A DNA stretch of 41,434 nt from Nocardia alba NBRC 108234. GTDB lineage: Bacteria; Actinomycetota; Actinomycetes; Mycobacteriales; Mycobacteriaceae. The notes below the pieces were generated by a model. That model did not search any database. It saw nothing but the letters and a program-made list of their open reading frames with translations, and was not told the DNA's origin. A program made the position numbers and the translations under genes. The number at the start of each line of letters is the position of its first letter. The stretch's first letter is position 1. Below, in pieces: positions 16,244-24,750 of the stretch. The DNA lies in contig NZ_BDAX01000047.1 of assembly GCF_001612665.1 (NCBI RefSeq), forward strand, positions 1 to 41,434, in the 5' to 3' direction.

Positions 16244-17329
16244 GTGGTCTGGTTGAATCGGTGCGTGCGAGCCGCCCCTCTGGTGTTGCGTGGTGGTGAC
16301 CGAGAGATCCTGCAGGCCTGGATTCGGTCGACGACGATGAAGTCCGGACTCGTCTTACGAGCCCGGATCATCACCCTGGCCGCCGATGGTGTGGCCCATG
16401 CCGAGATCGCCCGCAGGTTCGATATCTCGCGGCAGACCGTGATCAACTGGCGGTCCCGCTACCTCGCCCTCGGGCTCGACGGGTTGCATGACGAGCACCG
16501 ATCGGGGCGGCCGCGGACCCTGGACCGGGACAAACTGATCACCACAACCTTGACCCCTCCGCCCCGCAAATACGGTGTCACACACTGGAGTTCGCGACTG
16601 CTGGCCGATCACCTCGGTATCGCGCACGGCACCGTGTCGAAGGTATGGAGTGAGTACGGGGTGCAACCGTGGCGGTCGGAGACGTTCAAGTTCTCCACCG
16701 ATCCGCAACTGGCCGGCAAGGTCACCGACATCGTCGGGCTCTACCTGAACCCACCAGAGAACGCGATCGTGCTCTGTGTCGACGAGAAATCCCAGATCCA
16801 GGCGCTGGACCGGACCGCACCGACGTTGCCGATGCAGATCGGGGTCCCCGAACGCCAAACCCACGACTACATCCGCAACGGCACCACCACCCTGTTCGCG
16901 GCGCTGGAAATCGCCACCGGCAAGGTCACCGGCGTCTGCAAGCCCCGCCATCGCCACCAGGAGTTTCTCGCTTTCCTCCGCCATGTCGCCCGCGCCTATC
17001 CCCACGGTGAGCTCCACCTGGTGATGGACAACTACGCCGCCCACAAGAAGGCCGAGGTCCGCGACTGGCTCGCCGAAAACCCCCGTATCCGGGTGCATTT
17101 CACCCCGACGTCGGCCTCGTGGATGAACCTGGTCGAGGTGTGGTTCGGCATCATCGAACGCCAAGCCATCCACCGCGGCACCTTCCGCAACGTCCGCGAG
17201 CTGACGACCAAGATCCGCGAGTTCATCAACGGCTGGAACCCACGAGCGAAGCCCTTCGTCTGGACCAAGACCGCTGAGCAGATCCTGGCCAAGGCTGACC
17301 GCCGAAGAACTTCAAATACGGCCCACTAG
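16244..17329 (+). CDS. IS630-family DDE transposase
   Basis: A 361-residue transposase. The N-terminal HTH (about 40-80) contains ADGVAHAEIARRFDISRQTV and a second HTH follows (LLADHLGIAHGTVSKVWSEYG). The DDE core has D in IVLCVDEKSQIQAL, D in HLVMDNYAAHKK and E in SWMNLVEVWFGIIE. This is the IS630 spacing, with the last two acidic residues about 35 apart. The likely start is ATG 16244, just inside the left terminal repeat; the ATG of MKSGL 31 codons on is an alternative. The stop TAG (17327-17329) is formed by the right-hand CTAG. There are no internal stops, so it may still be active. Confidence 0.93.
   Translation: MVWLNRCVRAAPLVLRGGDREILQAWIRSTTMKSGLVLRARIITLAADGVAHAEIARRFDISRQTVINWRSRYLALGLDGLHDEHRSGRPRTLDRDKLITTTLTPPPRKYGVTHWSSRLLADHLGIAHGTVSKVWSEYGVQPWRSETFKFSTDPQLAGKVTDIVGLYLNPPENAIVLCVDEKSQIQALDRTAPTLPMQIGVPERQTHDYIRNGTTTLFAALEIATGKVTGVCKPRHRHQEFLAFLRHVARAYPHGELHLVMDNYAAHKKAEVRDWLAENPRIRVHFTPTSASWMNLVEVWFGIIERQAIHRGTFRNVRELTTKIREFINGWNPRAKPFVWTKTAEQILAKADRRRTSNTAH
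17296..17328 (-). repeat. right terminal inverted repeat of the IS630 element
   Basis: Reverse complement begins TAGTGGGCC and contains AAGTTCTTCGGC, pairing with the left end. It overlaps the last codons of the transposase gene. Confidence 0.75.
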
Positions 17330-17397
17330 TTACACGCTCGGCGGTGAACCTGCTCGGACCAAACTCGGTCCCGGTATGAAAATGTCAGATTTGGGTG

Positions 17398-17460
17398 CCG
17401 CGAGGCCCGCTGTCCTGTGTTGTGACGAGGGTACGGCCAGACAGTGTCCGGGCCTCGCGG
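17398..17460 (-). terminator. large inverted repeat downstream of valS, probable terminator
   Basis: CCGCGAGGCCCG (17398-17409) pairs perfectly with CGGGCCTCGCGG (17449-17460). After a 4-nt bulge the stem extends by CTGTC/GACAG (17410-17414 with 17440-17444). It starts 13 nt past the valS stop on the valS transcript. There is no clear U tract, as is common in high-GC actinobacteria. Confidence 0.55.
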
Positions 17461-17472
17461 TCGGTCGAAGGG

Positions 17473-20157
17473 CTATCCGAGCAGCACGGTGAGTTGCTCG
17501 CGGATTCGCTGGGCGTCCAGCTCGGCGTTCTGGTGACGGGTGCGGATACCGGCGACGATGTCATCGGGCGCTTTGGCGAGGAAGCTGTCGTTGCTCAGCT
17601 TCTTAGCCGCAGCCTCGACTTCTCTGACGGCGCCGGCGAGATCCTTTTCGAGGCGACGCTTCTCGGCATCGATGTCGATCGCTTGCGACAAGTCGAGACT
17701 GATCCGTGAGTCGCCTATGGGCAGTGCCGCGGTCGAGTGGAAGTGGGTTGTCGGGGGATCGAGGCGCAGTAGTTGCCGGATTGCCGGTTCGTGGCCCGCC
17801 ATGGCGTCGGTGAGGGTGAGTTCGGCGGGCACTCGCTGGCTGGTTCGTACACCCTGCTCGGACCGGAACCGCCGAACTTCGGTCACGAGCTGCTGCAACT
17901 GAGCCACCGTAGCCTCGGAGGCCGGGTCCCGGAAGCCCGAATCTTGCGGCCAATCGGCGATCACGACCGATTCACCACCGGTGAGGATGGTCCACAGCTT
18001 CTCGGTGACGAACGGCACGAGCGGGTGCAGCAGCCGCAGCAGTGTGTCGAGCACGTGTCCGAGGACCCGACGCGATACCTCTGCGGCTGGCCCGCCTTGG
18101 GCGAATACGGCTTTGGACAGTTCAAGGTACCAGTCGAAGGTTTCGTCCCAGGCGAAGTGGTACAGCAGGTCGGACAGTTTCGCGAATTGGTAGTCCTCGT
18201 AGTAGCCGTCGGCCTCGGCGATCACGACGTTGAGGCGCGACAGAATCCAACGGTCGGTGACTGAGAGGTTGTCGACCGGCGGCAGTAGCCCGGCGGTGGT
18301 TGCACCGTTGAGGAGTGCGAATCTGCTTGCGTTCCACAGCTTCGTGGTGAAGTTGCGGCTGCCAGCAACGGACTCTTCCGCGATCGGTGCGTCGGTGCCG
18401 GGGTTGGCGGCGCGTGCGAGGGCGAAGCGGAGTGCGTCGGTGCCGTAGGAGTCCATCCACTCGATCGGATCGACCACGTTCCCGAACGACTTGGACATCT
18501 TCTTGCCGTGCTTGTCGCGGACCATGCCGTGCAGGGCGATCTCAGTGAACGGTGGCTGCCCTGTGGCGTAGAGACCGAACATCATCATCCGGGCGATCCA
18601 AAAGAACAGCAGGTCATACCCTGTGAACAGCACGCTGTTCGGGTAGAACTTCGCCAGGGCGTCGGTCTGGTCGGGCCAGCCCATGGTCGAGAACGGCCAT
18701 AGTGCCGAGGAGAACCAGGTGTCGAGGACGTCGGGATCCGATGTCCAACCATCCGGGGCGGTCTCGTCAGCGCCGACGCACCTGGTTTCGCCGGTCGGGC
18801 TGTACCAGATCGGGACGCGGTGTCCCCACCACAGCTGGCGGGAGATGTTCCAGTCGCGCAGGTTGTCGACCCAGTCGAAGTAGCGGCCAGCCAACTCGGG
18901 CGGATGGATGGCGACGTGCCCGTCACGAACGGCGTCACCGGCAGCCTTGGCCAGCGGCGCGACCTTGACCCACCACTGCATCGACAGGCGCGGCTCGATC
19001 ACCGTGCCGCAGCGCGAGCAGTGCCCAACAGCGTGCGAGTAGGGGCGCTTCTCCGCGACGATCCGTCCATCGGCTCGCAACGCGGCGACGACGGCGCTGC
19101 GCGCTTCGAGACGATCGAGCCCTTGGAACGGGCCAGGGGCGGTGATGATCGCGTGGTCGTCCATCACCGTGAGCGAGGGCAGGTCGTGGCGTTGGCCGAT
19201 CTCGAAGTCGTTGGGATCGTGGGCGGGAGTGACTTTCACCGCGCCGGAACCGAACTCGGGATCGACGTGCTCGTCGGCGACTACGGGGATACGGCGGCCG
19301 GTCAGCGGCAGCTCGATCTCGCGACCGACGAGGTGGCTGTATCGGGGGTCGTCGGGGTGCACGGCCACGGCGGTGTCACCGAGCATCGTTTCGGCGCGGG
19401 TGGTCGCGACAACGATCTGGTCATCGCCCTCGCCGTAGCGGATCGAGACCAGTTCGCCGTCGAGGTCCTTGTGGTCGACCTCGATATCGGAGATCGCGGT
19501 CGCGCAGCGCGGGCACCAGTTGATGATGCGTTCGGCCCGGTAGATGAGGTCGTCGTCGTAGAGGCGTTTGAAGATCGTCTGGACGGCGCGCGAGAGCCCC
19601 TCGTCCATGGTGAACCGCTCGCGGTCCCAGTCGACGCCGTCGCCGAGGCGACGCATCTGATCGGAGATGGCGCCACCGGACTCGGCTTTCCACTGCCAGA
19701 CACGCTGCTCGAACGCTTCGCGGCCGAGATCGTGGCGGGAGAGGCCCTCTTTGGCGAGTTCGCGTTCGACCACGTTCTGGGTGGCGATGCCCGCGTGGTC
19801 CATACCGGGTTGCCACAGGGTCTCGAAGCCTTGCATGCGTTTGCGGCGGGTGATCGCGTCGATCTGGGTGTGCTCGTAGGCATGGCCCATATGCAGGCGG
19901 CCGGTGACGTTAGGGGGCGGGATGACGACGGTGTAGGCGGGTTTGTCGCTGGTCTCGTCGGCTTTGAAGTAGCCGTTGGCTACCCACCGTACATACAGCT
20001 CACCCTCTAGTTCTACCGGTACGAAAGTCGTCGGCAGGGTTGTGGGGTCGGCGCTGTCGGGGCGGTGGGTATCGGTCACAGTCGCCCAGCATATTGCCTG
20101 CCCATCGCTGGTCTCCTCGGTGCCGGTGGGAGGTGGCGTCGCATTCGTGTCGGTCAT
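17473..20157 (-). CDS. valS: valyl-tRNA synthetase
   Basis: A class I aminoacyl-tRNA synthetase that charges tRNA-Val. It has PPPNVTGRLHMGH (HIGH motif 89-92), the long CP1 editing insert, zinc-type pairs WCPRC and GHCSRCG, the KMSKS loop (553-557), an anticodon-binding domain and the C-terminal coiled coil (AEKRRLEKDLAGAVREVEAA). At 894 residues it is full length, with about 40 extra N-terminal residues (TGTEETSDGQAICWATVTDT) not usual in the family. The ATG overlaps the glycosyltransferase stop by 4 nt, so it is the last gene of a four-gene operon. It is not beside folC, where many bacteria keep valS. It may be a second copy for self-resistance or for supplying Val-tRNA to a pathway, or simply the housekeeping gene moved. 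All catalytic motifs are intact. Confidence 0.96.
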   Translation of the reverse strand: MTDTNATPPPTGTEETSDGQAICWATVTDTHRPDSADPTTLPTTFVPVELEGELYVRWVANGYFKADETSDKPAYTVVIPPPNVTGRLHMGHAYEHTQIDAITRRKRMQGFETLWQPGMDHAGIATQNVVERELAKEGLSRHDLGREAFEQRVWQWKAESGGAISDQMRRLGDGVDWDRERFTMDEGLSRAVQTIFKRLYDDDLIYRAERIINWCPRCATAISDIEVDHKDLDGELVSIRYGEGDDQIVVATTRAETMLGDTAVAVHPDDPRYSHLVGREIELPLTGRRIPVVADEHVDPEFGSGAVKVTPAHDPNDFEIGQRHDLPSLTVMDDHAIITAPGPFQGLDRLEARSAVVAALRADGRIVAEKRPYSHAVGHCSRCGTVIEPRLSMQWWVKVAPLAKAAGDAVRDGHVAIHPPELAGRYFDWVDNLRDWNISRQLWWGHRVPIWYSPTGETRCVGADETAPDGWTSDPDVLDTWFSSALWPFSTMGWPDQTDALAKFYPNSVLFTGYDLLFFWIARMMMFGLYATGQPPFTEIALHGMVRDKHGKKMSKSFGNVVDPIEWMDSYGTDALRFALARAANPGTDAPIAEESVAGSRNFTTKLWNASRFALLNGATTAGLLPPVDNLSVTDRWILSRLNVVIAEADGYYEDYQFAKLSDLLYHFAWDETFDWYLELSKAVFAQGGPAAEVSRRVLGHVLDTLLRLLHPLVPFVTEKLWTILTGGESVVIADWPQDSGFRDPASEATVAQLQQLVTEVRRFRSEQGVRTSQRVPAELTLTDAMAGHEPAIRQLLRLDPPTTHFHSTAALPIGDSRISLDLSQAIDIDAEKRRLEKDLAGAVREVEAAAKKLSNDSFLAKAPDDIVAGIRTRHQNAELDAQRIREQLTVLLG

Positions 20158-21077
20158 GGGATTCCCAGAACGTCGACAGGACTGCCGAGGGTGGCTTTGC
20201 GACCTCGAACCAGCGTCAGGGCTTGGTCGAGGTCGGCGGCGGCCATGTGCAGCAGGTCGGTCAACCGGTCGGGTTTGCTAGCGCAGACGAACGCTGCCAC
20301 TTCGGCGGAAGGGCGATCGTCGCCGAGGACCGCATGGAAGTAGTCGAGGTTCTTCTCGACCACGAGGCGCACTGATTCCAGTTCATCGACCTGGGCGGCG
20401 GACAGACGGGCGAAACGGCTGTGAACGCGGTACCCGTGGAACGGGCGCGGTATGCAGCTGATCTCGTTCGTTTCGCCGCGCCGGTGGCGGGCGGCGAGGA
20501 GGCTGATCGCGAACGCCCAGTCCTGCCATTTGCGGACTTCCCGGTTATATCCGCCCGCGGCGAGGGCATCGGCGCGCCGGTAGACGATCGACATCGGTGC
20601 GTGGTGTTTGCGGACCAGCAGCTCTTCACGGCAGGGATAGGCCGAGATCGTTAGCCCGTTGAACGCGCCGAACATCTGCGAGTAGGTGTGGATGAACGCT
20701 AGGTGCGGTGAGGAGGCCAGGAGCTGGACCGCTTGTTCGGGGTAGCTGCCGTTTACGAGGAGGGCTGGATCGGTGGACAGCCGGTCGTCGGAGTCCAGTG
20801 GCAGGACGTAGGGGTAGCGGGCAATGTCGAGGCCGACGTTGCGGGCGGCTTGGGCGCCACCGTTAGCGCCTTGCCGCACGACGCGGACATCGGGGAACTC
20901 GCGGCAAGCGTCGATGCTGGTCAGCGTTTCTGGGTCGTCGCTGCCATCATCGACCACGATGATCTCAAGCGGATTCGACATCGGTTGTCGCGCAACAGAG
21001 TCGACCGCCTCCAGAACGAACTGTCCGCTGTTGTAGCAAGGCACGATGACCGTGAGGCCGAGCGGGTGTTTTCTCAT
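20154..21077 (-). CDS. family 2 glycosyltransferase
   Basis: A GT-A fold transferase of 307 residues. The nucleotide-sugar site is VIVPCYNSGQFVLEAV (10-25), IIVVDDGSDDPE (DDG at 43-45) and a DxD-type PLDSDDRLS (95-98). An RKWQDWAFAISLL segment supplies the usual acceptor-side acidic residue. No membrane helix is seen, so it acts in the cytoplasm on an unknown acceptor. It overlaps the methyltransferase stop and the valS start by 4 nt each, which implies coupled expression at similar levels. Confidence 0.9.
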   Translation of the reverse strand: MRKHPLGLTVIVPCYNSGQFVLEAVDSVARQPMSNPLEIIVVDDGSDDPETLTSIDACREFPDVRVVRQGANGGAQAARNVGLDIARYPYVLPLDSDDRLSTDPALLVNGSYPEQAVQLLASSPHLAFIHTYSQMFGAFNGLTISAYPCREELLVRKHHAPMSIVYRRADALAAGGYNREVRKWQDWAFAISLLAARHRRGETNEISCIPRPFHGYRVHSRFARLSAAQVDELESVRLVVEKNLDYFHAVLGDDRPSAEVAAFVCASKPDRLTDLLHMAAADLDQALTLVRGRKATLGSPVDVLGIP

Positions 21078-21763
21078 CGACGGGGCTCATGGTCGGTGGT
21101 GCGGTGCCCGTGGACAGTGATCCTGTTGGCTTCGAAATAGTTGTGGGCAGAGTCGGTATTGCGTTCGCGGTGTCGGGTCAAGCTCATGTGGCAGTTCCAT
21201 CCGGTGTAGAGGCGTTCGATCGTGGTGCGGAAGGTGTCGGCGGTGTAGGCGGCTTCGTCCTCGATCAACACTCGACGTCCTTGCCGGTCGGTGCGGATGA
21301 TGTCGGTGAACACCTCGAGGAAATGCCCTGTGCCGATCGGGGCACGCTGGATGCAGCGAGTCAGGGTCTCGCGGACTTGATCCTGGCGCAGGTAGTGCAG
21401 GACATCTTTGGCGACGACCACGCCGAATTGCCTTTCGACGGAGAAGTTTTCGATCCTCTGCTGGACCACATTGATCCGGTCGGCCAGGTCCGCGAGCCCC
21501 GCTAGCCGTGAACGCAGGATCTGGGTCGGGACCTGGTCGACGGCCACGACTTCGAAGCCGGCTCGGGCCAAGGCCACGGCGTAGGTGCCTCTGCCGTAGC
21601 CGAGGTCGAGGGCGGTTCGAGGAGCCCGGACGTCGATAGCGTTCAGGAATTCGGCGAACCTGTCGGAAACCGGTGCCGATAGCCGCTCCGCGGTCGGCGC
21701 TTCACTGGCCAGTGCCGCGAGATAGAAGGCGGTGACGTCTTTTTGAGAGCGTGCTAGGTACAC
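21074..21763 (-). CDS. class I SAM-dependent methyltransferase
   Basis: A 229-residue Rossmann methyltransferase. Motif I is TALDLGYGRGTYAVALA (50-66), with an acidic residue ending strand 2 (VVAVDQVP), and motif IV-like VVVAKDVLHYL. The substrate is unknown; it could be a small molecule or sugar made by the neighbouring enzymes. It lies 9 nt after the oxidoreductase stop and overlaps the glycosyltransferase gene by 4 nt. Confidence 0.88.
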   Translation of the reverse strand: MYLARSQKDVTAFYLAALASEAPTAERLSAPVSDRFAEFLNAIDVRAPRTALDLGYGRGTYAVALARAGFEVVAVDQVPTQILRSRLAGLADLADRINVVQQRIENFSVERQFGVVVAKDVLHYLRQDQVRETLTRCIQRAPIGTGHFLEVFTDIIRTDRQGRRVLIEDEAAYTADTFRTTIERLYTGWNCHMSLTRHRERNTDSAHNYFEANRITVHGHRTTDHEPRR

Positions 21764-21772
21764 GTGTGGTTC

Positions 21773-23128
21773 CTAGAATCCGTCGACTTCGACGATTTGG
21801 CCAGGGATGCGCAGCGATAGGGCGAGAGCTTCGGTGACACGCATCGGCAGGTAGTGGTCCTGCAGTCGGCTGCGGGTTTCCGTGCCGCGCAACCAGTTCT
21901 GCATCAAGGCTCGGTTACTATCGCTGTGGAAGAGGCCGTCGAAAGTCTCACGCGAGACGTACTCATCGTCGGTGAGCAACGAGGCATTGGCGCGGGTGAG
22001 GATCTCCGCGACCGCGCCTATCTTGTCGGCATCGGGCCCGCGCGGGACGTCGTAGCAGTGGATGTGCACCGAGTACAGCGTCGAGAGCTGCGCTTCCAAG
22101 TCGACGCTGCTGGTCCGGCCGTTCTTGTTGTACACCCCGTCAGGGAAGGCTCGCCAGCTCCGAATCGACGGTGTCGTCTGCTCGAAAGACAGAGTGCCCA
22201 GGGTGATCGTGGTATCGCTTTCGGCGTCGATCAGTCGGAACGTGGAGGTGATGTCGGTTTCGCCGTAGCGGCGCGGTTCACGTGCCAGCGCAGCGCATTT
22301 CGAGTGTCCGCCGAGCATCTTCGTTGCCGGGGCAGACACTCGCTGGCCTTGGTCCGCGGGAAAAGCGTCGAAGGAGCACACCTGCAATCGCAGCGGCCGG
22401 CCCCGGAAAAGCGGCTTGTTGAGCGCGAGCACCTGGACCGCGAGGTCGACGTAGTGGTAGCTGCCGTGCATCAACATCCCGTACCCATGACGGTACGGGT
22501 GGTCATCACGGGTCACGAACTCGTGTGACAGATTCCAGACTCCGCCGGCGGCCCGCAGATGGAATGAGGTCAGTGGGGCCTTCCACGCGAGCATCCGATC
22601 GCGTAGCGGCTGGATGAGGCGGTCGTTGTAGATGCTGTGGTAGCGGCTCAAGGTCATCACCGAGTGCCGCGCTGTCCTTCCTGAGGCGTCGGCGATCAGC
22701 TCGGCCATGGTGGTAGAGATCAGTGCGGGTTCGAACGCTCCATCGATCATCGGAGCCAGAACCGGTTTCTCTACCAGCGAGTTGATTCCTTCCGCTACGC
22801 ACCGGCGCAGATATTGCTCGTGCGAGCCGACCTCGGTGGCGATGTAGGCCAGCATCGGCAGGCCAGGCAGCCGCAGGAAACGCAGCGCTGTCTGGGCTGT
22901 TTCCAGAGCCAGTGCGGGGTCGCCCCGATCGGACTGGACGAAGAACTTCGTGCGCGGCTGCGGGTCCGCGCCGACAAGCCGCGCTTCGACGACCTCTCGC
23001 TCGGATTCGAGGTCTATCAGCGACCAGGAATCGAGGTGGCCCTCAGCGATCGCGTCCCGAATGACGGGCATGTACTTGTTGCGAACGATCTCGTCGTAGC
23101 CGATAACGACCAGTTGGTGGATGCTCAT
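21773..23128 (-). CDS. Gfo/Idh/MocA-like oxidoreductase
   Basis: A 451-residue protein starting at ATG 23126-23128 behind GGAGG (the longer in-frame start at 23248 lacks one). The N terminus (QLVVIGYDEIVRNKYMPVI) has the strand-loop-helix of the NAD(P)-binding fold, but the glycine-rich loop is reduced to one Gly. EKPVLAP (120-126) carries the family Glu-Lys-Pro, and the C-terminal beta-sheet domain contains HGSYHYVDLAVQVLAL. Family members oxidise or epimerise sugars. It is probably the first gene of the operon leading to the methyltransferase, glycosyltransferase and valS. The 23129-23387 interval upstream contains no gene and presumably the promoter. Confidence 0.8.
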   Translation of the reverse strand: MSIHQLVVIGYDEIVRNKYMPVIRDAIAEGHLDSWSLIDLESEREVVEARLVGADPQPRTKFFVQSDRGDPALALETAQTALRFLRLPGLPMLAYIATEVGSHEQYLRRCVAEGINSLVEKPVLAPMIDGAFEPALISTTMAELIADASGRTARHSVMTLSRYHSIYNDRLIQPLRDRMLAWKAPLTSFHLRAAGGVWNLSHEFVTRDDHPYRHGYGMLMHGSYHYVDLAVQVLALNKPLFRGRPLRLQVCSFDAFPADQGQRVSAPATKMLGGHSKCAALAREPRRYGETDITSTFRLIDAESDTTITLGTLSFEQTTPSIRSWRAFPDGVYNKNGRTSSVDLEAQLSTLYSVHIHCYDVPRGPDADKIGAVAEILTRANASLLTDDEYVSRETFDGLFHSDSNRALMQNWLRGTETRSRLQDHYLPMRVTEALALSLRIPGQIVEVDGF

Positions 23129-23387
23129 CGAGTCCTCCGTTGTCATGTGCCGGATCGCGGTGTCTGCCGCGGCGCGAGCGGTTGAGATGCTGGACGCGGC
23201 TTCGTTATATAGAGATGTGCCAGCGAAAGATGCTGTACTGCAAGCCATTAAGGGGTATCTAGTTGCTACTATTCAGAGGGCGAGTTGCCGATGGCGGCGT
23301 AGGCGCACGGGTTTCAGGCAGCTGGGTGCTGAATCCGTAGGGAAGGCCGAGTGAGAATTCGTGTGGTCTCACTGGGCCGTGCCAAGG

Positions 23388-23639
23388 TCAGTGGGTTGTC
23401 GAAAGGCACGCGGTGCCTTGGTCAGGGCTGTAGGAACAGCCGCTCGTTGGGAAGGCGGTGCATTCCGGCGCAGTGACCGGGGTAGACGGTGACCGTGCCG
23501 GGGCGGCTGGTGGCCCATCGCAGACGAACACCAGTGCAGCGGCCAAGCAGGCGGCGAAATGTATTCGCACACCGGCTAATTCGACAGATATGCGAATGTC
23601 GGGTTCGTCGGGGCATGGTGAGTGGCCGCCGGTTTTCAT
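23388..23639 (-). CDS. small hypothetical protein (83 aa)
   Basis: ATG 23637-23639 overlaps the stop of the upstream gene by 4 nt (ATGA). The N-terminal part is plausible (EPDIRISVELAGVRIHFAAC), while the Pro/Thr/Ser-rich tail is less so. Another frame over the same DNA ends in the equally protein-like TVTVYPGHCAGMHRLPNERL, so a frameshift cannot be excluded. No function is recognised. Confidence 0.4.
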   Translation of the reverse strand: MKTGGHSPCPDEPDIRISVELAGVRIHFAACLAAALVFVCDGPPAAPARSPSTPVTAPECTAFPTSGCSYSPDQGTACLSTTH

Positions 23640-24109
23640 CGTCGAGTCTGCCTCAAGATCGATAACGCGCATTCGATCACCACGGCCCCCGACGGGCGGA
23701 ACGCACTGATAGCCGGAGACACCCACGTGCGGATCATCAGCGGGTCGGGTACCGGGGACGGCAAGGCGATATCGCCATCGCGGATTACCACCACCCGCGC
23801 CTTCCACAATCGCGCCACCTCGTCGGGGTCGCCGATCGGCTGGATATCGGCCCTTGCTAGGAAGGTCCACATGTTGGCGCGCGGGTGCCCGATGATCGAC
23901 AACGGCGCGACACCGCGCACATCGAGGTTGGTTTTGACCTGCTGGGCCAAACCGATCGGCATCATCACCGCCCCGACGAATCCGGCCCGCATCGTGATTC
24001 GCCCCGTTGCCGGGTCGATGACGGTCGGTAGCGAGCACATGCCCCGGTAGAACTCGCATCGTGTCCGGGGTGTCTCGGCAAAGGCCGCGGTGGGGTTGGT
24101 CTGGGTCAT
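23636..24109 (-). CDS. conserved-type actinobacterial hypothetical protein (157 aa)
   Basis: It starts at ATG 24107-24109, overlapping the upstream stop by ATGA. The sequence contains LPTVIDPATGRITMRAGFVG, IIGHPRANMWTFLARADI and a C-terminal AFRPSGAVVIECALSIL. It resembles a family of short actinobacterial proteins found next to XRE-type regulators, some of which are mislabelled as RNA polymerase subunits; this is from memory and not from a search. No catalytic motif, signal or membrane segment is seen. Confidence 0.7.
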   Translation of the reverse strand: MTQTNPTAAFAETPRTRCEFYRGMCSLPTVIDPATGRITMRAGFVGAVMMPIGLAQQVKTNLDVRGVAPLSIIGHPRANMWTFLARADIQPIGDPDEVARLWKARVVVIRDGDIALPSPVPDPLMIRTWVSPAISAFRPSGAVVIECALSILRQTRR

Positions 24110-24537
24110 CGCAACCAACCGGCTTGTTTCATCGCATCGAACGCCTTTACGAGGTCGGCGAGCGACGGCGTGAGGTCGCCCTCGGCCAGGGCTGTTGGTC
24201 TGGGTCGGACACAATCGCTGGCGCGCTGGTTCAGTTCTGCCGGGGGCAGTGGCACAGCGCAGACCAAACCTTCGTTTTCGAGGCCGGACAAGGCACCGAG
24301 CAGCGCCACATATCGACCGTCTCCGAGTCGGCCGGGCGTGCCGGTCGCCGGGCACGCTACTGCCCGCGCCGATCCACCGACGGAGACTTCCTCAGCCGCC
24401 GAGACGTAGTGGCGCGCCGCTCCTGCACCCTCTGGCCAGCTTTGAAGGGCACGGATGTCGGGAGTGATCAGGCCACCGGGTTCAGGGGCGTCGAGCACTT
24501 GTCGCTCGACATCGGTCAGGTTTGCCGTGCTCATCAT
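24106..24537 (-). CDS. hypothetical protein (143 aa)
   Basis: It starts at ATG 24535-24537 (a second ATG follows directly) behind GGGGGA. The protein is helical and neutral (LTDVERQVLDAPEPGG, VALLGALSGLENEGLVCAV, LADLVKAFDAMKQAGW). It is the first of three coupled small genes and is divergent from the XRE-TPR regulator gene 213 nt away. Function unknown. Confidence 0.65.
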   Translation of the reverse strand: MMSTANLTDVERQVLDAPEPGGLITPDIRALQSWPEGAGAARHYVSAAEEVSVGGSARAVACPATGTPGRLGDGRYVALLGALSGLENEGLVCAVPLPPAELNQRASDCVRPRPTALAEGDLTPSLADLVKAFDAMKQAGWLR

Positions 24538-24699
24538 TCCCCCTGGTAGGTACAGCGGCGACGTCGCATGTCGTAGCAGTCGATGTCGCGAGCGTTTGCG
24601 TGAAACCCCAGTGTTCGGGGGTAGTGCACGTCCAAGCATCCGCCGCTGAAAGCTGAAGGAAGAGGGCAAGTTATGGGGCAAAAAGGACCGCCACTCACG

Positions 24700-24737
24700 A
24701 CGGGACAGCCGACTACACTCGGTCACGTCCCGTAGTC
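24700..24737. promoter_or_regulatory. interlocked inverted repeats before the XRE-TPR gene
   Basis: ACGGGAC (24700-24706) pairs with GTCCCGT (24727-24733), and GACTAC (24711-24716) pairs with GTAGTC (24732-24737). The arms are shared, so only one of the two dyads can form at a time. They lie 14-50 nt before the GTG of the regulator gene, a natural place for an autoregulatory operator. This is sequence symmetry only. Confidence 0.35.
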
Positions 24738-24750
24738 ATACGGAGGTGGC

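Larger units (their letters stand above)
16211..17328 (+). mobile_element. complete IS630-family insertion sequence
   Basis: About 1.1 kb, bounded by TA dinucleotides in CTAG on both sides (16210-16213 and 17326-17329), the expected target and duplication for IS630/Tc1-mariner elements. The ends are imperfect terminal inverted repeats. Reading inward from CTAG, the two ends share CTAGTGG and further matches such as AAGTT.TT.GGC, about 21 of 32 positions. It contains one full-length transposase gene. It lies between the R-M operon and the valS operon and may have taken part in assembling this region. Confidence 0.88.

Noticed and set aside
18820..20010. Long open frame antisense to valS (396 codons)
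   Set aside because: Typical shadow frame in high-GC coding DNA; valS has full motifs on the other strand, while this frame shows only low-complexity Val/Gly/Asp composition.
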